From Methylothermaceae bacterium (GTDB taxonomy: Bacteria > Pseudomonadota > Gammaproteobacteria > Methylococcales > Methylothermaceae): 5,264 bases of DNA. Shown piece after piece: positions 1-5,264 of the stretch. Where the stretch lies: contig JALVSV010000238.1 in assembly GCA_027024125.1 (NCBI GenBank), positions 1 to 5,264 on the forward strand, in the 5' to 3' direction. Under the pieces are notes generated by a model, which ran no database searches, was not told where the DNA came from, and was given only the letters and a program-made list of their open reading frames with translations. Position 1 is the stretch's first letter. Each line of letters starts with the position of its first letter. Position numbers and translations under genes: made by a program.

Positions 1-180
1 GAGGGGCAACATTCCGATCCGAAATCCTTCCGCCTCCTCGGAACAACTGCTGATGAAAGCAAGTATCCGCACATCCTTGCATTGAATCAAAACATAACCA
101 CCCAGACGGCCCAGACTCTCATCGTCGATGCACGCCTCGAAACGGCCGGCTTCGATCCGGATCAGTCGGTTACCAGGCAT
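1..180 (-). CDS. Unidentified protein, N-terminal 60 residues only (cut by left edge)
   Basis: The minus strand is open from an ATG at 180-178 to the left edge without a stop, giving 60 codons. A plausible ribosome binding site (CAGGG, 192-188) lies seven bases upstream, and an in-frame TGA at 201-199 limits the start. The protein starts MPGNRLIRIEAGRFEACIDD and continues with alternating hydrophobic and polar residues (LGGYVLIQC, VRILAFISSC, FRIGMLPL). This suggests a small beta barrel and no signal peptide or membrane span. The pattern loosely recalls the N-terminal HAS-barrel of HerA-type ATPases, but no ATPase motif is in view and this is a weak guess. It lies 59 bases after the permease and may be a separate unit or a further operon member. 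Confidence 0.6.
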   Translation of the reverse strand, partial: MPGNRLIRIEAGRFEACIDDESLGRLGGYVLIQCKDVRILAFISSCSEEAEGFRIGMLPL

Positions 181-199
181 AATGATACCCTGACACTCT

Positions 200-232
200 C
201 AATTGGAAATATCCTTAAAGATAGTCCAATTG
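200..232. other. Imperfect hairpin in the intergenic gap
   Basis: CAATTGGA (200-207) pairs perfectly with TCCAATTG (225-232). Inside it TATC (210-213) pairs with GATA (220-223), leaving a six-base loop and a small bulge, for about 12 base pairs in all. It starts 7 bases after the permease stop and ends 19 bases before the next start. There is no T tract on either side, so it is not a classical rho-independent terminator. It could be an mRNA 3' stabilising stem, an operator for the downstream gene, or chance in an AT-rich gap. Confidence 0.45.
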
Positions 233-239
233 CAGGGAT

Positions 240-1280
240 TCACCCTTTACCGGAGATAGATACGGCTCTCACGTCTCCCAGCAGGACAGCGATCCAGCGC
301 GTCCCGGGATTGTCCTCGAGAAACATCTTGAAAATCACGGTGAGTGGCACCGAGAGGAACATACCCACTGGTCCCAGTATCCAGCCCCAGAATATCAGTG
401 ACAGGAACACCACCAGAGTCGACAGCCCCAAACCGATGCCAACGATGCGCGGATCGAGAATACCCCCGATCAGCGTATTGATGATCAGATATCCCATGGC
501 GGTGTAGAAGGCAGTCCCAAGGCCAAACTGTACCAGCGCCAGCAGGATCGCCGGAACCGCCGCGATGAAGGATCCGATGTTGGGAATAAAATTCAGCACG
601 AAGGCCAGAGCCCCCCAAAGAATGGGGTAGTCCACATTCAGGAAAGTCAACAGCAGGGTCACCATGCCACCGGTCAACAGGCTGATGAGTGTCTTGAGCC
701 GGAGATAACGGCGCAGATTGGCAAAGAACAGCTCGAAGCGCACCGCCATGCTGGAATCGCCAAATACCAGCTGCAGTTTGGTCGGTAGAATGAACGCCTC
801 CAAAAACATGAAGGTCACGTAGAAAAGAATCAAGGCCGTATTGGCAAATGCTCCCGTCAGGGCCGTCAACATGGTACCCGCCCATTGCATCAGACGGCCT
901 GGATTGAGAAACTCGTTGAATCTTTCCCTCGACAGATCGAGCCCACGGTCCGACATCCAGGCGAACAAGCCGGCCATGTTGTCCTGAAGCCGGTTCTGAT
1001 AATTCGGCAGATTGTCGATAAAACTGTCGATGGATTTGCCGACGAAAAGGCCCACCCCGCTCATCAGCACCAGCAGCCCCATCACGACAATCAGAATCGC
1101 CAGCCAGGCCGGCACCTTGTGACGATAAAGCCACTCCACCAACGGCCAGCAGATGATGGCGATGAAGCTCGACAACAACATTGGCACCAGAATAGCGGCA
1201 GCCGCCTGCACACCGGCAATGACCACGACCAGTGCTGCACCGGTTATCAACCAATGATGTCCTTCACTCTCTCTGTTCAC
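240..1280 (-). CDS. AI-2E/PerM-family multi-spanning permease
   Basis: A 346-residue inner-membrane protein with the usual length and topology of the AI-2E transporter family (TqsA, YhhT, PerM). Hydrophobic spans lie at about 11-31, 33-52, 56-81, 136-164, 196-215, 221-251, 255-276 and 284-319, with a large soluble loop between 82 and 135. Family signatures are clear: PILWGALAFVLNFIPNIGSF (219-238), ILDPRIVGIGLGLS (274-287), and VVFLSLIFWGWILGPVGMFL (290-309) followed by SVPLT. Members are proposed exporters of small molecules, and most have no proven substrate; quorum-signal export should not be assumed. The start is GTG, overlapping the lipoprotein stop as GTGA. An exposed GGGGTAGG lies slightly far upstream as a possible ribosome binding site, so translational coupling is likely. 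Being last in this operon suggests an export or envelope role tied to the lipid product, which is inference. Confidence 0.88.
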   Translation of the reverse strand: MNRESEGHHWLITGAALVVVIAGVQAAAAILVPMLLSSFIAIICWPLVEWLYRHKVPAWLAILIVVMGLLVLMSGVGLFVGKSIDSFIDNLPNYQNRLQDNMAGLFAWMSDRGLDLSRERFNEFLNPGRLMQWAGTMLTALTGAFANTALILFYVTFMFLEAFILPTKLQLVFGDSSMAVRFELFFANLRRYLRLKTLISLLTGGMVTLLLTFLNVDYPILWGALAFVLNFIPNIGSFIAAVPAILLALVQFGLGTAFYTAMGYLIINTLIGGILDPRIVGIGLGLSTLVVFLSLIFWGWILGPVGMFLSVPLTVIFKMFLEDNPGTRWIAVLLGDVRAVSISGKG

Positions 1281-2524
1281 GGCTGTGTCAGCCTACCCCG
1301 ATCAGCAATATCCAGCAGGATGGAATTGAACGTCTTGATAAAATCGATATTCTTCAGGGTTCCAGTATGCGTATCGTTGAACCCATAGATCCGGGTGGCA
1401 TGAAACTGATGTTGTAATGGAATCTGGCTTTGCAGTGGCACCACCGAGTCGTCGCTTCGACCATCCAGATAAGAGAAAAACAGGTGGTAGGGAATCTCTT
1501 CGGGCAGGAACCAAGATCTCATGACTTCCATGAAACGGCTTTGCGGAGCCAGATCACGCCACACGGGGAGGACAATGGGCGAATGCCTGACGCCCGATGC
1601 AGCGCTTTCCATCCCCCCCAAAGGTGAGTTGACGGTTACAAGAAGCTGAATGGTCCCGGCTGTTCGTGGAAATTTTTGCAAGGTTTTCATGATAGCGGAG
1701 CGGGCGACCAACCCCCCCATGCTATGGGAAATGATATAGATTTCCTGGAAACGATACCGATCGTGCAAGGTGACCATGGCCTTCACCAGGTAATCGGAAA
1801 TCATATCCAGTCTGAAACCGCTCGGATAGAAGATCACCCAAGGTTGAAATCGGTTTCGGTCAAGATTGTCGATGACCTCTTTCCAATCGAGTGGGGTTCC
1901 ATTGAGACCGTGAACGAACAACACTGGTATCCTGTCGCTCCGATAATCATGAAGCAGAAACAGACCACCCCCCACTCCGTCAAGAAACTGTAACGGCTTC
2001 CACAGCCCCAAGGCGCTGTTTTCCCTGGAGAACATAGGATCGTCAAGTGAAGCTCTGGCACCTATGTTGGCGATGATCTTTGCAGGCAGATGCACGGCGT
2101 TATAACCTTGCAGCGGCGGTGGTTTGCCAGAGATCAACAGCAGGCCTGCATCCACGGTTTCCCCTGGACCCACGACAATGGCTAAAGGCGTGCCCGTTTC
2201 GGATTGATAGTAATTACCCGGCTCGCTGTCCTGATATCGGCCATCCCCGTTCTGCTCGACAAAAGCGGCGATATAGTAGGTACCAGGTGACACGTCGAAA
2301 TGGAACTCCCCAGAAGAGGTTACATAGGTGAAGGTATCGCTGACAAAAGTTTTGTCCTTGAGGTGATAACAGCGCACCACGACCGTTCCTTCCACGGGAA
2401 CGGTCACTGCAATCCTGCCGCGTATCTCCCCGTCTTGCTCCAGGATTTTCACCTGCTCGCGGATTTCCAGCAAGGAGCATCCCAGCAAAGACAAGAACAG
2501 CATAACGACCAGCGAACGTTTCAC
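1277..2524 (-). CDS. Predicted outer-membrane lipoprotein with beta-rich domain and alpha/beta-hydrolase (lipase/esterase-like) domain
   Basis: A 415-residue protein. Residues 1-16 form a lipoprotein signal peptide (KR, hydrophobic core, lipobox LLGC with C16); S17 at +2 suggests sorting to the outer membrane. Residues 30-132 look like a beta-sandwich of carboxypeptidase-regulatory/transthyretin type (EIRGRIAV, GEFHFDVSPGTYYIAAF). This carries an EF-hand-like acidic loop at 90-101 (E90, N92, D94, G95, E101). From about 198 an alpha/beta-hydrolase domain follows: oxyanion segment VLFVHGLNGTPLDW (201-214), nucleophile elbow SHSMGG with S268, likely Asp at 358 or 359 (DGRSDDSVVP), and likely His386 (FNDTHTG). 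The family would cleave ester bonds in lipids or acyl-glycans; the substrate is unknown. GTG start one base after the thioesterase stop; GTGA overlap with the permease gene. I know of no such gene in standard APE clusters, so a role in trimming or transferring the exported lipid is inference. Confidence 0.85.
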   Translation of the reverse strand: MKRSLVVMLFLSLLGCSLLEIREQVKILEQDGEIRGRIAVTVPVEGTVVVRCYHLKDKTFVSDTFTYVTSSGEFHFDVSPGTYYIAAFVEQNGDGRYQDSEPGNYYQSETGTPLAIVVGPGETVDAGLLLISGKPPPLQGYNAVHLPAKIIANIGARASLDDPMFSRENSALGLWKPLQFLDGVGGGLFLLHDYRSDRIPVLFVHGLNGTPLDWKEVIDNLDRNRFQPWVIFYPSGFRLDMISDYLVKAMVTLHDRYRFQEIYIISHSMGGLVARSAIMKTLQKFPRTAGTIQLLVTVNSPLGGMESAASGVRHSPIVLPVWRDLAPQSRFMEVMRSWFLPEEIPYHLFFSYLDGRSDDSVVPLQSQIPLQHQFHATRIYGFNDTHTGTLKNIDFIKTFNSILLDIADRGRLTQP

Positions 2525-2525
2525 A

Positions 2526-2975
2526 TCATCCCCCGGAGGTAAGACAGAACTCTCTCAACTTATGTAAAAACACCTGGGGAGAGCCAAAGCACATTTCCCC
2601 GGTCTTGACTTCAACCGCCACCTGGATCGTAGTTCCACGTGCCAAGCGCTTGTTCGAGGCCGGTTCCACGATCTCGTAACCGATCTTCATCCGATATTCG
2701 TACTCCTGCATAAAGGCCCTGACGACCAGACGCTCACCAAATCGGGCCGGCGCCACATACTTGACCTTCAGATCCACCACCGGCCAAACGTAACCGGTCG
2801 CCTTCATCGTCAGGTAATCGTAATCGATCCTGTCCAGCAACTCACAACGAACCTGCTCAAAATATTTGACGTAATGTCCGTGCCAGACGATACCCAGCAT
2901 ATCCACGTCGAAAAAAGGCACCTGCAGAGTGATCTCGGCATGGGGGAGTTTTTCCACCGGCAGATCTGCATTCAT
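2526..2975 (-). CDS. apeK: YbgC/4HBT-family hotdog acyl-thioesterase (ApeK-like)
   Basis: A 149-residue cytoplasmic hotdog thioesterase that would hydrolyse acyl-CoA or acyl-carrier-protein thioesters. The 4-hydroxybenzoyl-CoA thioesterase/YbgC active-site signature is plain at residues 21-39: FFDVDMLGIVWHGHYVKYF. It fits D-x2-G-x-V-[WY]-H, with D25 as the expected catalytic aspartate and H32 conserved. Downstream, LKVKYVAPARFGERLVV (69-85) is the typical central strand region. The length is normal for the family. It follows the acyltransferase with an ATGA overlap, and the lipoprotein hydrolase starts one base after its stop. Its place in an APE-like set points to release or proofreading of polyene chains, as for ApeK. 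YbgC itself (tol-pal operon) is ruled out by context. The chain specificity cannot be read from the sequence. Confidence 0.85.
   Translation of the reverse strand: MNADLPVEKLPHAEITLQVPFFDVDMLGIVWHGHYVKYFEQVRCELLDRIDYDYLTMKATGYVWPVVDLKVKYVAPARFGERLVVRAFMQEYEYRMKIGYEIVEPASNKRLARGTTIQVAVEVKTGEMCFGSPQVFLHKLREFCLTSGG
2529..2534 (-). promoter_or_regulatory. Ribosome binding site deciding the GTG start of the lipoprotein hydrolase
   Basis: GGGGGA, formed by the last two glycine codons of the thioesterase, lies four bases before the GTG at 2524-2522. Two nearby ATGs are not usable for this frame: the one at 2526-2524 is followed at once by TGA. The GTG starts a clean lipoprotein signal peptide, so it is the best start. 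Confidence 0.5.
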
Positions 2976-3901
2976 GCCTCACCCCAAAAAGGATAGAAGT
3001 TGAACCACTCCAATGGTGCCTGAAGGCAATAACTCTCCAATCTTTTTACGAACCTTGCGGCATGCAATCCGATTGCTTCCAGACGCTGGTCAGGGTCTCT
3101 GGGCAAATGAATACACTCTGTCAGGGGCTCGAAATGAATTTGATAACGGCCATCACCGCCCCGAAAACAGAACAGCGTGTACACCGGGCATTGAAGGAGA
3201 TGGGCCAGAAGGTAAGGTCCCTGGGGAAAATCCGCTTCTTCATCCAAAAACGGCACCTTCACCACACGGCCCTGACTGCTGACGGGAATACGGTCCCCCA
3301 CCAATACCACGAATTCCCCAGCCTGGATCTTTTCATGCAGCATGATGGAGACTGCAGGGGTCATTTCCGTCACTTGAATCAGTGTCATCTGGGGAGCATG
3401 GTCCACCCCTCCGAGCAGTCGGTTGAATTTCTCGGCGTGTTTGGTGTGAACCAGAATATTGAGCCTGAGCCTGCGCCTTTCATCTGCCAGCGCCCTGCAT
3501 ATTTCCAGATTTCCGAGATGAGCCGTGATGATCAGGGCACCCTGACCGCTGCCCAACAGATCGAGAAACACCCTACGGTCCTGGAATATCACCGTTTCCA
3601 TATCGAAACGCCCCAACCACACCACGATTTTGTCCAGCAGGCATTCCGCATAGCTCAGAAAATGGCGGTAACTGAACCATAGACTTCCCCGAACGCCCAA
3701 ACCGGGTGCGACTCGTTGGACCCGCTTGAGATAATCCCTGGATGCCGACCTGGCACGCTGGTTGACGACAAAATAATAGGCCACCACCGGATACAGAAAC
3801 AGCCGGAAGAACGGCCGCCCAAACAACAGATAGACCCCAAGCAGGAAACGCATCCCCCACAGGATGCCACGCTCTTCCATACTGGCCCAATGGGTACTCA
3901 T
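2972..3901 (-). CDS. LpxL/HtrB-like lysophospholipid acyltransferase of an APE-type cluster
   Basis: A 309-residue member of the lipid A biosynthesis acyltransferase family, which moves an acyl chain from a carrier protein to a lipid acceptor at the inner membrane. A hydrophobic N-terminal segment (about 17-46) would anchor it. The catalytic H-x4-E motif is HLGNLE, with H128 and E133 (residues 128-133). VLVGDRIP (199-206) and VKVPFLDEEADFPQGPYLLA (214-233) match the second and third conserved blocks of the family. It ends with FNFYPFWGEA, typical of the APE branch. The N-terminal HWASMEERG pattern is also typical of that branch, which supports the ATG at 3901 over M8. In context it probably attaches the polyene acyl chain to a lipid or glycolipid made with the preceding glycosyltransferase; housekeeping LpxL/LpxM function is less likely. 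It lies 3 bases after the glycosyltransferase and overlaps the thioesterase start by 4 bases (ATGA). Confidence 0.85.
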   Translation of the reverse strand: MSTHWASMEERGILWGMRFLLGVYLLFGRPFFRLFLYPVVAYYFVVNQRARSASRDYLKRVQRVAPGLGVRGSLWFSYRHFLSYAECLLDKIVVWLGRFDMETVIFQDRRVFLDLLGSGQGALIITAHLGNLEICRALADERRRLRLNILVHTKHAEKFNRLLGGVDHAPQMTLIQVTEMTPAVSIMLHEKIQAGEFVVLVGDRIPVSSQGRVVKVPFLDEEADFPQGPYLLAHLLQCPVYTLFCFRGGDGRYQIHFEPLTECIHLPRDPDQRLEAIGLHAARFVKRLESYCLQAPLEWFNFYPFWGEA

Positions 3902-3904
3902 CGT

Positions 3905-4627
3905 CTATCGGCCTGAAAATTGCTGCAGCAACATAGTGAAAAACAAACGCGCATGCATACGACTGATCCGCCAATTATCCTCAAACGGCCGGAAATGGGA
4001 AATACCATCACCCTCATACCTAACCCGGGTTGGCAGCCAGATCATCGGAACATCCCGCCAGGACAAACGCACCAGCACCTCGATATCGAAGTCCATGCGG
4101 TCCCCCATGGACTCGCTCTCGAGCAGTGGCATCAGCTGGGAAAGTGGATACATGCGAAAACCGCACATGGCGTCGGGAATCGCGAAGGACAAGGTATTGA
4201 TCCAGACCCAGACATGGGTGAGATAACGGCTGTAATAACGTCCCTTGGGAATGGAATCGTCGAACCGGGGTTGGCCGCAGATCACTGCCTCCGGCCGCCT
4301 CCTTGCTGCCTGAAGGAAGGCCCCCACATCACGGAGATCGTGTTGACCGTCGGCATCGATCTGCAGGGCATGACTGAAACCGAGCCGGAAAGCCTCGGCG
4401 AGCCCGGTCTTGACCGCCGCCCCCTTGCCCCGATTCTGCCGATGCGTCTTCACCACCACTTCCCGATCCTGAGCCGCTAACGCAGCCAGTACCTGAGCGT
4501 GTGAAGGAGAACTGCCATCATCCACCAACAGGCAATACAATCCCATCTCCCTGAGCCGATGAACGATCCCGGGCAACCTCCGGCTGTGGTTATACACTGG
4601 GATCAAGGCGCAAGGATTGAAACTCAA
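3905..4627 (-). CDS. Family 2 glycosyltransferase (dolichol-phosphate mannosyltransferase-like), APE-cluster type
   Basis: A 240-residue GT-A-fold glycosyltransferase that would transfer a sugar from a nucleotide-sugar donor at the cytoplasmic face of the inner membrane. It opens with CALIPVYNHS (6-15). The nucleotide-binding VDDGSS is at 35-40, NRGKGAAVKTGL at 65-76, the metal-binding DADGQH at 91-96, a PDAMCGFRMYP segment at 151-161, and MDFDIEVLVR at 178-187. There is no C-terminal membrane domain, as in short DPM1-like enzymes. In the E. coli APE cluster a glycosyltransferase domain and an acyltransferase domain are fused in one protein (ApeJ, from memory). Here the acyltransferase is a separate gene starting three bases after this stop. 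The start is TTG, overlapping the dehydratase stop as TTGA and preceded by GGAGGG. The natural acceptor is unknown; a lipid or polyene head group is inferred from context. Confidence 0.85.
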   Translation of the reverse strand: MSFNPCALIPVYNHSRRLPGIVHRLREMGLYCLLVDDGSSPSHAQVLAALAAQDREVVVKTHRQNRGKGAAVKTGLAEAFRLGFSHALQIDADGQHDLRDVGAFLQAARRRPEAVICGQPRFDDSIPKGRYYSRYLTHVWVWINTLSFAIPDAMCGFRMYPLSQLMPLLESESMGDRMDFDIEVLVRLSWRDVPMIWLPTRVRYEGDGISHFRPFEDNWRISRMHARLFFTMLLQQFSGR

Positions 4628-4980
4628 GCGTCCCTCCAGTAGATCCTGCCTGTACTGAATTCCGCTGAAGCCGATGAATAATGGAAAGCGAGGCGGGCAC
4701 GGCCGGGATCATATTCCAGCTCCAGAACCACCGACATTTCAGGCAACAAAAGTTGCCTGAACTTGATCGCCTCCATATGCCGGAATACCAGATCGTGGCC
4801 GGTTTCGCGCAAAAACAGGCTGGCAGCCCAATGAATCTGGATCACTCCGGGCAGGATTGGGCATCCAGGAAAATGTCCTTCAAACCAAACCAGCTCACGG
4901 GGCAAACCCAACTCAAATCTCAGTTGGTCCCCGTCCTTTTCCCGGCCCAGGATGTCAGGCCAGGAAATCCGGTCAGACAT
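4624..4980 (-). CDS. apeI: ApeI-like hotdog-fold 3-hydroxyacyl-carrier-protein dehydratase
   Basis: This 118-residue protein has the length and layout of the short single-hotdog FabZ/ApeI dehydratases. These remove water from 3-hydroxyacyl chains on a carrier protein in the cytoplasm, giving the trans double bond that builds a polyene. The hallmark lies at residues 33-52: FEGHFPGCPILPGVIQIHWA, with the catalytic histidine at H36. In FabZ and FabA the acidic partner (Glu or Asp) sits 14 residues after the histidine. Here that position is H50, so the usual His/acid pair is not present at the expected place. The FKFRQL-like loop of the family appears as IKFRQLLLPE (residues 71-80). The ATG start at 4980 overlaps the preceding stop in ATGTCTGA, which suggests translational coupling. 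The TGA stop overlaps the next gene's TTG start. FabA/FabZ housekeeping function is unlikely given the neighbours and short length. Confidence 0.85.
   Translation of the reverse strand: MSDRISWPDILGREKDGDQLRFELGLPRELVWFEGHFPGCPILPGVIQIHWAASLFLRETGHDLVFRHMEAIKFRQLLLPEMSVVLELEYDPGRARLAFHYSSASAEFSTGRIYWRDA
4632..4637 (-). promoter_or_regulatory. Strong ribosome binding site that fixes a TTG start
   Basis: On the minus strand GGAGGG is followed by a four-base spacer (ACGC) and then the TTG at 4627-4625. This near-consensus Shine-Dalgarno sequence lies within the last codons of the dehydratase. It supports the unusual TTG as the real start of the glycosyltransferase, whose conserved domain starts almost at once (residue 5) and leaves no room for a later start. 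Confidence 0.7.
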
Positions 4981-5264
4981 GACCGTTGATGCGCATATAC
5001 CGCCGCCTCACCAGATACTCCCCTGCCATCAGTCCAGCCATCAGAAGATAGGCCACCAATCCGTTGTACCAGGTCCACAAAGCAAGGTCTCCCACGACTG
5101 CCGTATAGGCAGCCAGGGCACCGTTGAAGAGAAAGAATCCACACCAGAGCCAGGTGACCTTGCGGGTATAGCGAACACCCTCCGGGGGCAGATCGGGATC
5201 CATCAGACGAGCCAACCGCTCAATGACCGGTGGCGGGAACCACAGTGAGGCGGTGAACCAAAAC
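4973..5264 (-). CDS. COG4648-type small membrane protein of APE-like clusters, 5' end cut off by window edge
   Basis: The reading frame is open from the right edge to a TGA at 4975-4973, giving 96 residues of the C-terminal part; the true start lies outside the window. The visible part begins with an aromatic hydrophobic stretch, then a PPPVIERLARL segment, the signature-like PDLPPEGVRYTRKVT, and two membrane spans at about fragment residues 38-56 (WLWCGFFLFNGALAAYTAV) and 62-85. It ends in a basic tail (RRRYMR) that probably faces the cytoplasm. I recognise this pattern as the COG4648 predicted membrane protein found in aryl-polyene clusters (the apeG position of the E. coli cluster, from memory). 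Its biochemical role is unknown; a scaffold or membrane anchor for polyene assembly is only inference. A TTG at 5215-5213 could be mistaken for a start, but the conserved segment continues upstream of it. Its stop overlaps the start of the dehydratase by 8 bases. Confidence 0.8.
   Translation of the reverse strand, partial: FWFTASLWFPPPVIERLARLMDPDLPPEGVRYTRKVTWLWCGFFLFNGALAAYTAVVGDLALWTWYNGLVAYLLMAGLMAGEYLVRRRYMRINGHV

Larger units (their letters stand above)
240..5264 (-). other. Co-directional operon of seven genes with stop-start coupling
   Basis: All seven junction partners from the membrane protein to the permease are on one strand. The junctions in order of transcription are: 8-base overlap (ATGTCTGA), 4-base overlap (TTGA), 3-base gap, 4-base overlap (ATGA), 1-base gap and 4-base overlap (GTGA). 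No space remains for internal terminators or clear promoters, so one transcript with coupled translation is the simplest reading. The promoter must lie beyond the right edge, and no regulatory site for the operon is visible in the window. Confidence 0.8.

Noticed and set aside
200..232. Rho-independent terminator for the operon
   Set aside because: The stem is AT-rich and no run of T follows it on the minus strand, so it is listed only as a hairpin.
181..240. A sigma-70 promoter for the left-edge gene
   Set aside because: AT-rich words such as TTGGAC and TATCTT occur, but not with about 17-base spacing, so no promoter can be supported.
82..507. A 141-codon plus-strand frame reaching into the left gap
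   Set aside because: Most of it is antisense to the permease and to the partial gene at 1-180, and it has no credible ribosome binding site or domain.
247..1254. A 335-codon open frame on the minus strand in another phase
   Set aside because: It overlaps the AI-2E permease almost fully. The permease frame has membrane spans and family signatures, while this frame is rich in R, G, H and C with no recognisable motif.
3062..3682. A 206-codon open frame on the plus strand
   Set aside because: It lies wholly antisense to the acyltransferase, whose motifs are clear; the predicted protein is of low complexity in H, Q and P and has no family pattern.
3920..4480. A 186-codon open frame on the plus strand
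   Set aside because: It is antisense to the glycosyltransferase, and its composition (many H, P, G) is that expected of a complementary-strand shadow.
1..5264. CRISPR array, tRNA or rRNA gene, insertion sequence, attachment site or toxin-antitoxin pair
   Set aside because: The window is nearly all protein coding on one strand; I found no repeat-spacer pattern, terminal inverted repeats, transposase motifs or RNA gene structure.

Overview
The window reads as a tightly packed operon, all on the minus strand, from a mesophilic-looking, moderately GC-rich proteobacterium, probably a non-enteric gammaproteobacterium. That placement rests only on gene content and general codon use; no marker gene is present. 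Transcription runs from the right edge (5264) to the left edge (1). Apart from one 59-base gap (181-239), the window is almost wholly coding.

Right half (about 5264 to 2526): five genes belong together as the lipid-assembly part of an aryl-polyene (APE)-type gene cluster. In order of transcription they are the 3' end of a COG4648-type small membrane protein, a short ApeI-like hotdog dehydratase, a family 2 glycosyltransferase, an LpxL/HtrB-like lysophospholipid acyltransferase, and a YbgC/ApeK-like hotdog thioesterase. In APE systems such genes act beside a type II fatty-acid/polyketide machinery (carrier proteins, ketosynthases, ketoreductase). They dehydrate the growing carrier-bound chain, hydrolyse stray thioesters, and join the polyene to a membrane lipid or sugar head group. 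None of the ketosynthase, carrier-protein, adenylating or ammonia-lyase genes lies inside the window. Whether the product is truly an aryl polyene therefore cannot be settled here.

Left half (2524 to 240): the same transcript seems to continue into two genes not usually listed in APE clusters. One is a predicted outer-membrane lipoprotein with an N-terminal beta-rich domain and a C-terminal alpha/beta-hydrolase (lipase-like) domain. The other is an AI-2E/PerM-family multi-spanning permease. They follow with a 1-base gap and a GTGA overlap, so they are probably co-translated with the lipid genes. This is the most interesting part of the window: an esterase and a permease coupled to a lipid-pigment-like pathway.

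Left edge (239 to 1): a short gap with an imperfect hairpin separates the operon from a further minus-strand gene. Only its first 60 codons are present, and I could not identify it securely.

Three of the genes (glycosyltransferase, lipoprotein hydrolase, permease) start with TTG or GTG. In two of these the start codon overlaps the previous stop, and in the third it lies one base after it.
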